Source: Aplectana chamaeleonis (lineage: Eukaryota; Nematoda; Chromadorea; Rhabditida; Cosmocercidae). Taken from it: DNA of 64,000 nt. Position numbers and translations under genes: made by a program. The notes beneath the pieces are model-generated. The model had not been told where the DNA came from and searched no databases. It was given only the letters and a program-made list of their open reading frames with translations. Below, one piece after another: positions 22,894 to 35,110 of the stretch (position 1 is its first letter; the number at the start of each line of letters is the position of its first letter). Where the stretch lies: contig JAPDOI010000175.1 in assembly GCA_029168955.1 (NCBI GenBank), forward strand, positions 496,001 to 560,000, given 5' to 3'.

Positions 22894-25800
22894 TGGTATG
22901 CATATGTATGTATCTGCTTCATAGAACCTGTTCTTTTCGGCGACTATGCGACACAAACGTACCATAGGCCTTAGGGTGCGTGCTGAAAATGAATTGATGG
23001 AGATCGTGCGTGGTTATATTCTGAAACATACATTCATTTGCGTAATCATCCTGCCTAGACATCCGAACCATATCACCCATGTGATTTGTTCAGAAAATGC
23101 ACAGGTTTCAAGCAGAAACATGATGCGTAAAACCCCTTGTGCATTCAAAAAATTCTCAAAAGGCTGTAAAAATCCGTTATAGGGATACATACTAATCGCG
23201 CATGCTTTTTTTCCAGAGATCGAATGAGAATTTGTGTCCGGATCTGATAGCATTTGTTTTCGTGACGGTGAATCTATCTCGAAATTATGCATTGGATAAG
23301 ACTGTTCTAGTTTGGGCCTTGATTGCATTGATGGATCGACAGCACAAATACGCAGTGTATTGGCGAAATCAAAGAGAAGGAAGCGTTTAATTTTGCTACT
23401 ACTTTACTTCCCACCAGCTAGGGTATCAAAACACTGCTGACTAACATCTGTTTATTGAAATCCTGGAAACCTGATCATGTTTCCTAGCGTGAAGACTTCG
23501 TATATCTAAAAATGAGTTCATTCTGCTTGACCAAAACAGGATAAAATCGTACTAAAATGCGCGATGTTTCCGGGTCAGAAATCATGACCGAAATTTTCAT
23601 TTTTGACCTAACATTTTTCGACCGCTCCGCTGCTCGTTCGAAACTTACGTAAACACGAGACCCTGGCGGAAGGCAACTGCGATGTGAGTAGGAATTACAT
23701 CAACTCTGCGGAAATCTGAAAAAGGCTAATCGATTTTCACGGAATTCGATCAATTTCAGTTGAAGAAACTGAAATATTCGATCACGAAAACACCAAAGCG
23801 TTTCGGGAAATATTATTATCGAAGTGTTCGAAATGTTTGAAATTTCCTTGAATAAAACAAATAAAAATATAGACAAGTATCAGAGGAAGTGTCCAATTAA
23901 TCATTCGAACGGAACAGAACAATAGTAGAAAAGAGGTCCAAGAAAGAAAGAAGAAAACTGACTGCGCGTACTGCAACCTGTCGTAGGCGTCTTGAATTCT
24001 TCCAAATCGCTCAATATGGTGCAAACTCGAAAAAAAAAGGATATTTTTTTGTGTTCAGCACCTCAGAAAACCCTTCAGGCAAAATCAGCTAAATAGAAAA
24101 CATTGACGGTATGAGTAGCTCAACACATCGCAATCTCTCTGGCAACTGAAAACTGACTTCACATCCGTACTTAGTTGTAGTATTTTCCATCAACCCACCC
24201 GGGAGCTTGGAACTGTTCCAGCGCGTATTTGATATGGGTCGCTTGGTATCACGTGTCGACTGATATTTCACGCGATATCAATCGGCACATCAAACACACG
24301 CAGAAATTGCTCCAAACATCTCGGTGGGACTCTGAGGGGCTAATGCAGATCACCACATTAGCATCTGAACTGATCCCAGAAAAAAAAACGCAGCCGTCAC
24401 GGCCAGATTGATTCTAAACCATATGTTTCTTATAAACGAAGACGGGCCTAGATACACAGGGGAGGGTAAATATTCGTGTTTTGAGATATCACCGCTCTAC
24501 CACAACATTTGTTTTGCTCCATTCTGTAGTCAATTTACACTACTTATGCAATATTACATAAACCATAATCTTTCTCAGATGAGTCCGTTCGTAACAAGCA
24601 GCGAAGCGGTCGGTCATTGCAAAATATAACAATAAAATAGTGGGGTTTTCACATGATAAGCCCTTACTCCGACTGGCTCAAAATGAGGGATAAATGCTAT
24701 ACCTGTCGTGAATGCATTTACTATACTACTCACTACTATGCAGTGTTACGCACAGAACATTTATTCTTTGAACCAAACTAATTCACTAGTAAAACCTAGA
24801 TTTTTTTCATCAGCTTTTAGACTTCAATAGAATTAACCATAGACGTTTTCTTTAAAATGTTCACGGACACGGAACGAGCCGTGTATCAAATTGAACTGAG
24901 TCGTATAGAGTTGATTACAAGTTGATTTCCGAGCAAGGCAGGAGGTAGCGGTAAAAAAATACACCGCAGGTTTGATCGAAGGTAAATGCAGGCCTGTTAA
25001 AAGTTCTCACTGCCTACACTGCTCCAATAATCGTTAGTGATTCCACAGCAAAAATGCGTTCGTGCATAAATGAAGTTAACGTAGGCGAAAGCGAATTCTT
25101 GACGCTGTTCGGCCGCTGCTGTGGCTGGCGCGCTCCAGTGGATATGCGCATCGGAATTTGTTCCCACGGCGTTTCAGTGGCTTCTGCGACGGATGCATCA
25201 TATGTCGGTTCAACACACCCACCCCTTTTCAGAATTGTAGGATGGTGAGGATAAATTGATAGAAGCGTCTTTAGTTTGAATAGTTGATCGCCGGGTCCCT
25301 AAGGAAACAACAGGTTCACAAATAATGAAATCAATAAATTCATAATAGAACGTAGAAAAAAGTATATTCATTTCATGTAAAGTGTGTGTTGATTAATCAC
25401 CACCTCTTACTGTTAGTGGTGTTGTGGCAGTTAGGTGATAGGCAGGATGGCAGGAAACGGGCAAGGCAAGTCACGGCGGCGGGATAGATAGCGTGGCAGG
25501 CAGGAGTTGGAGAAGGCAGGAAGTATGGCTCGATTGGCACCTCAAACTTTGGTAATTAGTCCGGACACCAGACGAATGAGCACAGTGAATTCTCAGAATT
25601 AGTGAATAAGCAGGACACATCCACACTAGACAGGAAAGAGAAGTCACAGACAAAATAAGAAAACATGATTTCTAACTCCCAACACACGAATGCCCTACAG
25701 GAACCCCAAAAACCAGTTCACTGCGACGCCAACAGTTTGGGCTCTGAAAAAAAGATAAGAAATTTATCCGCGTCGCGGTACGGTATTTTATACTGGTTCA

Positions 25801-26663
25801 TGGCACGAGTGCTGGTTTTGGAGAGCGTTTTCTGTATTTCGACTCATGTGGCGCTTCTTCTTCTCCTTTCTACGACTTTTTCTCTTCTGTGATCACTTCG
25901 AACTCCTTCTAGTTAGTTGGACTACTAAACATGACATCAACTACTGAATTACATGGGTAATAGTAGAATAAACCGGGGTTCCGACTATATACATCGTGTA
26001 AAAGTCACATTTCCGTGAAAATAGCGTCGCCGCTGGAGTATCGATAACACCAAAAGCCCATAGGATTTTTCTTACTCGAACGCCGCGCCCACGAGATGAG
26101 AATAGTCTTCGAGGCGCCGGACATACTTCGCGCACAAGCGCCATAACTGGCATCTTACAACAATTTTGCACAAACCCGGCGTCCCCGCTGGCCCCCAATA
26201 ATGCGTTCAACCAATGACTAGTATTCGAATATATTCGAAGATCAAATATGTTCGAATAATTGTCATGGCTTATGGTCAATTTCTATAATAATCAAATATC
26301 TGGTATTTTTGATAGTTGTTTATGATAATAAGCTAACATCCGCGATTATCGATAGTCTACTTTCAATAATGCTCCACTAACTGGATTTTTCGATCACTCG
26401 CCTATTCAAATGAATGATCAACTAGTGTGTTGGAATGTTCATTCGATTGCGAAATTTATGTAAGCACAACTATACTCTCCAGCATGTGTTACGCAGAAAA
26501 GATATATCTTTATTCATCAGTGACAGGTATAATAAATTGCAGCCAGCTAAAAAATGATCACAAAGTTGAAAAAAGAGCCGAAGAATAAGGATGGAGTTAG
26601 GGTGTGAAACCTACGGTGAGGTCTTGTCAGAGAGGGACACGTAGGCAAAACGGTACGACATAC
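22894..26663. other. Low-feature region
   Basis: About 3.8 kb of AT-rich DNA with many short frames and no recognised domain. GGCAGG-rich words cluster at 25437-25520. Exons of an unrecognised gene could hide here, because nematode exons can be short. Confidence 0.3.
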
Positions 26664-26865
26664 TTTTTCAGACTGGTCATCAAGTGTTTTCACTTGCTGA
26701 ACACGTCTTTGCCAATTTCCCCGAACTATAGAGATTCTGCTGAAGTCTTCGTCTCTATAGTCAGATGAAATGGATCCAGAACGCTTATTCTGGGATTTGG
26801 TGGGTGCAACTAACAATTTGTGTTTACAGCGAACATAGTCGATCATCTCAGTTCTGGAGCATCGT
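26664..26865 (-). CDS. Candidate internal exon of an unrecognised gene
   Basis: On the minus strand a 202-nt open block is bounded by an acceptor-like TCATTTAG and a donor-like GTATGT. It translates to a polar, basic segment containing KHKLLVAPTKSQNKRSGSIS and RISIVRGNWQRRVQQVKTLD, with no low-complexity bias. I do not recognise the family. It could be a cytoplasmic tail of a receptor or any linker region. No neighbouring exon was identified with confidence. The surrounding frame continues through a GT-rich microsatellite (about 26957-26985), which is unlikely to be coding. Treat it as a prediction only. Confidence 0.3.
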
Positions 26866-28355
26866 CTAAATGATAATCGAACCTTCGCTGATGAATCCGC
26901 ATTGACTCGTGACGTGAGCACTCTAAATAGCCTACTATATGTACTCGCCTTACTCTTTGTGTGTGTGTGCCTGTGTGCGTGCGTCTGTGAGTTAGAATGG
27001 AAATTTGGTCGACCCGTCGTTACAGTTACCACCCTGCTTTTACACCCACTGACCATGTATGCAGCCCGTTGAGGGTGATTGCCCTTCCATGATAGTGGGC
27101 ATAGCGGCTAATTATTCACTCTAGTGCACAATATACCACTCGTAGGATCTTGTCAGAAAGAGCGCGAGAATGTCTCTCGAATCTGATTCGTTCTTCTTGA
27201 ATAACTCCCTTCGAACTCAACTTTGACCGCGGCTATTGTAATATCCATGACCCTGCCGCTGAGAGCCAATGTTTAAGCCTTTGTGAGGGTTATGATGAGG
27301 ATTAGCGAAGTTTGGGAATTAGCCAGGTCTCAAATCGTGGTTCCATCGTAAAGGGACAGAGGCCACAAACGCATCCTTTTACCATGATGCCATAAGAAGA
27401 AACTTGGCTGATTCCGATATTTCTTTAGTTCTAGACGAAATCCCTTCAAAGGCTACACTACCGGGTGGCCTTCTACGACAGGATCATGTGTATCACCCCT
27501 GCTTCGCCTAAAATTGAGTTTGAAGGGGTTTATTTGAAAAGAAGGACAAAGTCGCAAAGACGCGTCCTGACCGAGCCCAACGAGCGGTATTGTAGTTGTG
27601 GATTTTTGAATAATTTTTTAAAATCATTTCGAGCAAAATCCAGCTAAAAAAATTTCGGGAAAGAAGTCGAAAATCCTGGCACCGAACGGCCGAATTTGGA
27701 TTTCCTTAACCGACTTTCTCGAATATCGACAATTAGGATTTTTTCATGAAAAAACATCTCTCGAAACATGTTAGACGAGATTTTTCAAACAGTGTTTCTG
27801 GTGATTTGAGTATTAGCAGAGAAATTCAAACAAGCCTATGAAAATCGAAAGTCAAATGAATGAGTATAGTTCTAGGAATTTCTTAGTTTCAAACGACCCG
27901 AAAGTTCTCCACGTTGGAATGAGCGAAAAGATTCCGAAATATGTTTTAGAATCATAGTCTAAAAAATGCCGATTCTTCCCAGTTCAACCATAGCTACCGC
28001 TACCTGGTAAACCTGTGCTTTTTTCAGACTGGCAAATCATTCTGAATAAGATGGTATCCCCATAAATGAAGCTCGAAACCGGGTCAAAGCCGCATATTTT
28101 GAACCTGTTCTGCCTGACTTGGTAGAGTGTCTTACGGGTTTAAATCTACAGTGTTCACACCACTTCAATTCTATTAACTTGTCCGTAACTTCACAAATCT
28201 TGACCTTACATAAGAAGAGTAAAGTAAGCAACACACTATGGATCGTAAAATGAGCTTAAGTTCGTGGAAATCTGCAACAAAGCAAGCAGTGGTGAACTGA
28301 GATCCGTATATTATTAACCGCGGATCGCAGTCGCTTTCACACATAACGTCGGCAT
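26866..28355. other. Intergenic, GT microsatellite at about 26957-26985
   Basis: Contains a short (GT)n-type run. Otherwise there are short frames without recognised domains. Confidence 0.35.
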
Positions 28356-28484
28356 GGATCCGGAAGAGACTTCGCGTTCACTGTTGAAGGTTGGCGCAAA
28401 CTCGGTGCCATATGCTATAACGTAAGTGCACCGAGTTTGCGTCAACCTCCAATGGGGAACACAAAGTCTCTTTAGGATCCATGC
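28356..28484. mobile_element. Small palindromic element
   Basis: Arms run from CATGGATCC at the left to GGATCCATG at the right, with GGTTGGCGCAAACTCGGTGC pairing to GCACCGAGTTTGCGTCAACC. The right arm (ACCGAGTTTGCGTCAACC, then CCAATGGGGAAC) closely matches a block in each LINE-fragment unit (about 11308-11345, 13235-13270, 15158-15190). Confidence 0.65.
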
Positions 28485-28625
28485 AGATGTTACCTATGGT
28501 CGACTCACTAAATCAATCACTATCTCAAGAATTTCTTCCAACGCGCCAAAAAAATAAACTCTCAAAACTGTAACAGCGGCCTGCAACTTGAAGCAAACAG
28601 TGATGAAACATACTTTCCAAATGTT

Positions 28626-29002
28626 TTAGAATACAACAACCGGTGTCAGCGTGCTGGAGTTGTGGTTGCATAAAGATTGCACAGCTTTTTTGAGGAGAGC
28701 GAATCCAAGGAACTTATTGAATGCACAGCGGTAATCTGCACTGAAAGAAAGCCTGTAAGCATACAACTTTCCAAATTCTCTTACAGACTGTATTTTCACA
28801 AACCTGATAGCATAATACACGAAAAAATTTGAAGCGCATGCCGTGTTCACAAACAGACCGGATAAAAGTGCCATGTAAACATGGTCTAGATGTAGCCATT
28901 CTACAATATATACCACAAGCATAGTGCCATTAAATCCGAGGATTACCACTAAGCTTGTCACAATCAGCGATCGATATACTCTGCCCTTCACACGTTCGTC
29001 AT
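28626..29002 (-). pseudogene. Chemoreceptor GPCR (Srsx-type) C-terminal exons
   Basis: Two exons on the minus strand, 28804-29002 and 28626-28740, are separated by a 63-nt intron (28741-28803) with donor AG|GTTTGT and acceptor CTTTCAG. The upstream exon follows an acceptor-like GCTTTGTAG. The product carries ERVKGRVYRSL, a hydrophobic TM6 (SLIVTSLVVILGFNGTMLVV), a TM7 block (LLSGLFVNTACASNFFVYYA) and, across the splice, a DYRCAFNKFLG tail. An N-x-FVYY motif followed by a YR-AF element after TM7 is typical of nematode serpentine receptors of the Srsx/Srw type, which sense chemicals in ciliated neurons. TM1-TM5 exons are not recognised upstream. It is either a fragment or a gene whose 5' exons I could not find. 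Confidence 0.55.
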
Positions 29003-29889
29003 CTACAAAGCGATATATAAATGTTCAGAACAGAGTAGGGCTATTTCTCGACATTGATTACCGTCACAGTTTTCCACATTTCCACAACATGTTTCGAACT
29101 CTCTCCCCTCTTAACCGCTCTAAAACCACTAACTAGGAACCGATCTCAGCCAAAACTTGGGTGGTAGTAATCAATGAGTGGACCGCGAAAGAACCGCGTA
29201 GTAAATGCGCAATTAGGAGATGGTCAACGAGCCGTTGAACGCCGGTTAGTTGTAATAAAACACATCCATTTTGAGAAATCGAGAGCAATTAATTCCAACT
29301 GCAGCTTCATCCAGGTACTATTTACACCCTTGTGTTGAAGTAAGGCAAGAAATCTGGTTGAAATCCTCACGTGCGAACCTGCAGTTGATGATTGAAAAAC
29401 TTTATCGCCCAGTTTCGGCGCGGTCAGTTCATTGATTGTCCGTTGTCAAGGCCGGAAATCGTTTCATGCGCTGATCAGGCTAACTGGGGATCGGAGCGCC
29501 GTAGAATACGCCAGATATGGATCGGGCTGGCGGACAGCCGGTGCTCCTGCCAAAAGCGCCAGCGCTGGCTTTTAGCCGGCAGGCTGTGCGAGCGCTGGCT
29601 TTCCGCACATTGCAATATTGCTCGTGCACACGCCTGTGATCACGTTATCTATCCTTATGCATGTGTTAGCACATGTGCTAACACGTCCATAAGGGTCGAT
29701 AACATGTGCGTGTTTGTTCGATGACGCCATCGATGACGTCTCGTCTCACGTATTCAACCTGCTGCAGACGCCGTTTCAAACATCGATGCTGGATGCTTCG
29801 GTGCTGCTGATGCTCTGTGAGCCATTTTTGATTATTCAAGTCTTGGTATGTTTGAACGTAAAACACGGCAGATTCGAGGCAATGTCTTA
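29003..29889. other. Upstream of the GPCR exons; hairpin at 29640-29705
   Basis: No further receptor exon is recognised. A palindrome with arms ATCCTTATGCATGTGTTAGC and GCTAACACGTCCATAAGGGT lies at about 29652-29698. GC-rich inverted words around GCGCTGGCTTTTAGCCGGC lie at about 29560-29600. Confidence 0.45.
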
Positions 29890-30035
29890 TCATCGATGCA
29901 TTTTCTCCTGTTCGAGGCAGTGAGATCTCAACAGATTCCCAGGCAATGCCTTGATTCTGCCGCGAATATGCCGGGAATCTGTCGCCAAGGCTCAGGTCAG
30001 GCACCGACGCGGCAGCATGCTGGTAGGTCCTCGGT
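29890..30035 (+). repeat. Partial copy of the tRNA-like interspersed repeat
   Basis: CCTTGATTCTGCCGCGAATA, then CCGGGAATCTGTCGC, match the 3' part of the repeats at 19172 (plus) and 41260 (minus). The tRNA-like head is not recognisable here. Confidence 0.5.
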
Positions 30036-30730
30036 AGAATTCAGTCAAATCATTCCAGCGCCTTTTCCTGTTTTCAATGGAAAATTTACGCAAAATCATA
30101 GAGGCATGTAATTAGAGAACATTTCCCAGCTACACTGGAACCATGGATGTGCGAAAACACGCGATTTCTGTTCCCGTTTCGCATTCATTGGTGCGTATCC
30201 GTTTTCCGTCTCTTCAGGGGAGGGGAAGGATATGGGAAAAAATCGGAAGAAAACGAGCCGTTGACCAAGTGCAAGATTTGTCATTTATTCATACTTTTTT
30301 CCGTTTTTCGCCTTCCAGTGCATTTTTGTCTATCCGTCTTCCGGGTATTAAAATTTCTTTTCGGATTCCGTTCTCGATTTCCGTGTAAAAATCAATGTCC
30401 GATTATCCCTGATCGAATATTTCAAACTTAACCAAAGTTTTCAAAACCCCGAAGTGAGCGGTCATTTGCCCTTGATCAAATATCCACCCCACGATGTGAA
30501 TTAGTACCGGAAACCGTGTTATCACCGCCCTTTTCACCAATTTTTGAGTAAGGCGTCAATTATGGTGCGGCCTGTACGTAGCCGACAATTACAATGCTAA
30601 CTAAACGACGCCAAAGTCACGGTAGGTTTCCGACAGTGGCAGCGGTCTCCTACGGGAGTCTGCTAGGAGTCCCAGCCCCATCTGCTATAAGACTCCTGTT
30701 CGCCTCCTGCTGGAGTCCTGTTGTTTTCCT
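30036..30730. other. Intergenic, nothing recognised
   Basis: Short frames only. CTCCTG/GGAGTC words repeat at 30650-30720. Confidence 0.3.
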
Positions 30731-31013
30731 GGGGCGGCATGCACGTACGCGGAGGGTTAGGTTGGGGTTAGACAGGGTTTGGAGAGCCGGCGCATTTGAT
30801 GATGGCGGCGCGAGGGCTGAAAGGGGGTTAGGCTAGCACTGAAAAATCGTTCCCTCGCGAACCCTACCTAGGAGGGCAGGGCAGCCGAAACCCCGTTGAG
30901 ACCCCAACTATTGATTATCTCCAGCACTCGCACAGCAATCATGAAACGCGCCGACGCCCCAAACCCTGCCTAACCCCAACCTAACCCGCCGCGTACGTGC
31001 ATGCCGCCTCTGT
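30731..31013. mobile_element. MITE with inverted repeats of about 75 bp
   Basis: The left end reads GGCGGCATGCACGTACGCGG, then GGTTAGGTTGGGGTTAG. The right end carries the reverse complement, CTAACCCCAACCTAACC, then CGCGTACGTGCATGCCGCC. The element is 283 bp and non-coding. The guanine-tract ends look telomere-like by chance. Confidence 0.75.
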
Positions 31014-31272
31014 AGGAGACTAAAACTTGCACAGTAGTTGAACGAAATCTCATTTTGGAGGGAATTTCAAATGTTGCTTCGATTAAGAATCTGAGCCGAA
31101 TCCTCCGGCTTGTCGTGATATATTTTCTTGAAACGTTTAAATAGTTCATCCATGACTACTTATCTGCTCTATTCAAAAATTGCCTGAGGGCTTGAGCTCC
31201 ATCATAGATCTTTGCACCCCCGTCGCGTCAAGAACGGAGACCTCCTGATCTCATCACTCGATTTTGGTTCTC

Positions 31273-31554
31273 TCCTACTCAACGCCAGCGCGGCACGGAC
31301 GTGCCGCGCTGGCGTGGCGTTTGTGTATGAATACTTTCTACGCGCGTGACGCGCGTGCCGCGCTTGTGGAGACTATGAATACTCCAGCGGCGACGGCATG
31401 GCGGAGCGGTGAAGCTGGAATGAATGAGAATGATAAATATCAGTGGATGAAAACGCTAAGACGTTCCGGGTGGCAGTATGATTACTGCAGCGGCGACGCC
31501 ATGGCGGAGCGGCACGCGCGTGCCGCGCTGGCGTTGAGTAGTATGAATAGCGCC
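31273..31554. mobile_element. Palindromic GC-rich MITE, second copy
   Basis: Left CTACTCAACGCCAGCGCGGC pairs with right GCCGCGCTGGCGTTGAGTAG, then TATGAATAG. The ends match the element at 4494-4792. The interior holds CATGGCGGAGCGG twice. Confidence 0.65.
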
Positions 31555-32217
31555 TTATGCGGCGCGAGTTGGCATTGATCGTTCAACGTGTATGTTTGAT
31601 TGGCCGTTCTTTGGTTTAAGACGTCATATAAAATGCTTGCCTGCGTCGGCTGCGGCTGCCGCGCCACAACTGACGCCCGATGTACCGCGCGCGACGCGCA
31701 ATGCGGCACTTCGATCTGTAGGAGACCGCTTCTCTCTAGTCCGGTCATCCACACAACAGAATACCTCCTGTGGTTGACCACGGTGGTCGTTTTCTCCCAT
31801 AGGAGACCGCCGCCAGTGTCGGAGATTATAATGTCGGGCTTATTTCCTTATTAATTGAAATTTTTCGCGCAGTACTTTTACGAATCGAGGCTGAGGTCAG
31901 CCCACTTAGAGCCCAACGTCGGGTTTGGCAGCCTGCCAGCTGCTGTCTCGTTATCGATCGATTCTCGCTTGGGCGTCGATCGATTCTCGCTTGGGCGTCT
32001 ATTTTCTCCACAAAACTTTGGCTCGTAATGCTCCTTCCGAAATGCTTTCGATGGGCGTTTCAGTATAAAATGTATCTTAAGGCCACTCCATCGGCCATAT
32101 TTTGGATTTGGGCTTCATATATACTTTTTTGTGTGAAGTCTGCTCTTAAAATTTTCGAGTTCTTGTACTGTAATCAAAGAAAATTACGTTTCCAAAGAAT
32201 TTCTCATTGTTTGAGTG
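31555..32217. other. Intergenic, 22-bp tandem duplication at about 31955-32000
   Basis: CGATCGATTCTCGCTTGGGC is present twice in tandem. No gene is recognised. Confidence 0.45.
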
Positions 32218-32501
32218 TACTGTGCTTATCTGGGTCAAATTCCGGTCCGCCATTGCGTCTCGACACGCTTTGCGGTCGCGCGCTTCCGAGTCGGAAGAGT
32301 TTTCAACGCCGCAGCTGCCGATCTGCTGACTCTATGTGGGTTTTAGAAACTGGAAGCCAAACGAAATTGAAGAAAACTGTATAAAAAAGCCATATCGAGT
32401 CGGCTTTGGCGCTGGAAACCCGACTGACTCAGGCGCGTGCGTCCGCAAAGCGTGTCGAGACGCAGTTGCGGACCGGAATTTGACCCAGATAAGCACAGTA
32501 T
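32218..32501. mobile_element. TA-flanked MITE, inverted repeats of about 58 bp
   Basis: The left end is TACTGTGCTTATCTGGGTCA and the right end TGACCCAGATAAGCACAGTA, so TA is duplicated at both borders as in Tc1/mariner-type insertions. The arms continue through CCGGTCCGC and CTCGACACGCTTTGCGG. Half-copies of this element form the start of each 1.92-kb unit (about 11399-11512, 13326-13440, 15246-15355). Confidence 0.75.
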
Positions 32502-33651
32502 GTGTGGGTTATCTATGACTTGCTGTTGCAATGTTTTGTTTTCCTGAGGGTGGACTCTTGTTTTGCTCGTACTGGACCGCCATAAACTATTCCCGTGAAC
32601 GGCCGTGGTGGTCTTCTACGTAGTTGATGAGAATGTTTTATGGCCACTTGCTTTCGTCATTCTGCAATCCGGAAGAAACATAGACATTGGGTATTTTATT
32701 TGGAAGAATTATTGACAAACATCCGTCATTCATTTATCAAAGCACCTCTAAAGTATAGTCAAGAGTGAGGAAAATATCTAGTTTAAGGTCAAATCTAAGG
32801 AAGTTCTGCCCGAAAATTCGCTCAAAGGCAGTGTCCGCAATGAAATTGTCTTCAAATTTTCACCAGAAATCAAAAATTCTGGGGTTCATTGCAATTGCCG
32901 GCAGATTCTTCGGTTGGCAGCCGTATCGACTAGTGTTTCTGCTTTTTTCCAGTTTTTGGAATTTTCAGCACTCTAATATTTCAAAAGCGGAAGACAGTCA
33001 TCCAGGGAAGGCGCATGTGATGTCCGGAAAGTTTTTTTTATTGGTTTGTTTCCTGCTGGAAACAGAAGAAGTAGGGGAAAGGAAAAATTTGAAAAGAAAG
33101 ATGGGGGGTAGGCGAAGGCAAAAAAGTATAGTTCTTGTGGGGCAAAATTCATAACGAAATTTCGTTGCTGGTGGGCCGGATAAGGGTTGTTGGCGGTGAG
33201 GGTCGTAGGCTAAAAATATGTCCATACCCAGCTGACCTGGAACTAAATGAATTCATGAATCCAGGCCCTGGTAGCACTTTACCCTGAGTATATACTATGC
33301 TTTGACATCGAGCATTTCGAGTCATCATATGAATTAATTAATTTTCTCATAAATGATAGAATGGTTTGAGCTGTCTTGAGTCTCCAGACGACAAGTAAGA
33401 GTTAAATTTCTCATAAGTTATATCATGTCGACTTCGAATGATAGTCGACTAATTTTCCGAATAATTGATAACTTTTATTCAGTGAATGCAAAGAATTCTG
33501 CCCTGACGTAAATTATGAAAAGCTTACATCTTACTTGCTGCCTGAAAACTGGAGAAAGCTTGAACCATTCTGTCATTTTTTTTTCAATTTCTACCCATGT
33601 TAGTGTCTTTTTATTATGTATAATCAGCATCGCTGTTTGACCGTTTGTATT
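32502..33651. other. Intergenic, nothing recognised
   Basis: About 1.1 kb without a supported gene. Frames at 32765-33154 and elsewhere have no recognised domain. Confidence 0.3.
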
Positions 33652-33905
33652 ACAGGCCATAAAACGGCCAATGTCTCACCGTCGACTGCGTACCACGCGC
33701 TGCGCGACCGCACGCGCGTGGGAAGCAGACGGGTTTTGGCCGCCGCGCGACGAGTTTTGACCGCCGCGCGACGTTTCGGCCGCCGCGCGGCGGCCGAAAC
33801 TCGTCGCGCGGTGGCCAAAACTCGTCTGCTTCCGACGCACGTGCGGTCGCGCAGCGCGTGGTACGCAGTCGACGGTGAGACATTGGCCGTTTTATGGCCT
33901 GTATG
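33652..33905. repeat. Near-perfect GC-rich palindrome of about 250 bp
   Basis: Arms of about 125 bp start ACAGGCCATAAAACGGCCAA and end TTGGCCGTTTTATGGCCTGT, and meet at GGCCGCCGCGCGGCGGCC near 33789. Only a few mismatches separate the arms. CpG-rich words (GCCGCCGCGCGACG) dominate. Long arginine/alanine frames on both strands are mirror images and not genes. Confidence 0.9.
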
Positions 33906-34621
33906 TACCTACGTCAATAGAATTGAAATTCAAGAGAAAAATACATTCATAGGATGACTCAAAATTATTCGATGCGAAAGTATAGTATATTCCAGAGGAA
34001 CAGAAATAGTCCGATGTTTTGTGCTAGGTGTCTCAGTCACGTTTGTTTGTTACCGACTCTTGACTTGTGAATTATTAAAATCTGTTGAATGTCGGTTTTT
34101 TACAGTTGCTATCACAAATCTGTTGAAATTGTGTTTTTACTGTTGCAGTTTCGAAAGGTTTATGAGTACTGTTGCATTTAATGGATTGTAGTTGAAGTTA
34201 GTGTTACCTGTGCTTTTAATCTCACATAGAGTATAGTGTTACTTACTACGATTATAGGCTTACAAGATGCACACCTACATACGCCGCTTCGCGGCGTACT
34301 TGCAAGCGTCTACACTGAGGCATTTAAAAAACGAAACATTGCAAAGTTAGTTGGGCCCCGCATCAAAGTTGGGTCGCGTGCACTTTACCGGCTCTTGACG
34401 CACTCCAAGTTGGGTCCCATATACTTTTCCCTGCGCTTCCCCTTCTATTCCAACAGTGCAGTGAGTTTTGCACTTGTGACTGCCACCTTCTCCCGTTCAA
34501 CCATTGGTTAACAAGCGGTTTACGTGGGGTGTCCCTACGGTCAGCGGGCGGATAACTCATGGCCATCGTGCATTTAACCCCTAGGGTTTTGAAAAGTGCT
34601 CTGTTGAGTGCCGTGGGAAGG
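33906..34621. other. Intergenic, short hairpin at about 34274-34300
   Basis: TACGCCGCTTCGCGGCGTA is a perfect small hairpin. No gene is recognised. Confidence 0.4.
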
Positions 34622-35104
34622 TTGAAGGCAGTCTTCACGATATTCTTTGATTTTGAGATTAATTGCCCCTTCGATTGTTTGGTCCCCGGGTAGAACTTAA
34701 ATGTCGAAAAAAATCGAGAAAAACGCACTAGGAGGGCACGAAATCCTCAAAGCTCACCCGGCCTCTCAGTCTCACTGGAACTGTTCGTTGTGACAATAAA
34801 CTGTTTTGTGGAACCGTCTTGTGCGATTCTCTACTCTCTGTTGCTCCGCAGTTTCTTTCAGACCCTAACTACTAATACTGTTTTGACAAAAATACTCTTC
34901 CATTTTTGATTGGCCCCATTTTTCACCGGTGAAAACTACCATGAACATGCTCATCCAGCCGGACAACTAGTCCATGTTATAGAATAATGCCACTGAAATA
35001 AGACGTTTTAGTGCGTTTCTCGTAGTTTTTTCGTAATTTTGGTAACACTTTTGTTTTGAGAGGAAAACTCGGGATTGAAAATCATCGTAAACACTGCCTT
35101 CAAA
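34622..35104. mobile_element. TTAA-family MITE (diverged ends)
   Basis: The ends are TTGAAGGCAGTCTTCACGAT and ATCGTAAACACTGCCTTCAA. The inside at about 34990-35090 matches, in reverse complement, the sequence at 41959-42080 just before the LTR element. That match lets this copy serve as an empty-site reference. Confidence 0.6.
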
Positions 35105-35110
35105 AAACGG

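Noticed and set aside
30731..31013. Interstitial telomere (GGTTAG words)
   Set aside because: The words lie in inverted ends of a MITE, are not tandem, and do not match the common nematode TTAGGC repeat.
33616..33957. Arginine/alanine-rich protein genes
   Set aside because: Frames on both strands are mirror products of a palindrome.
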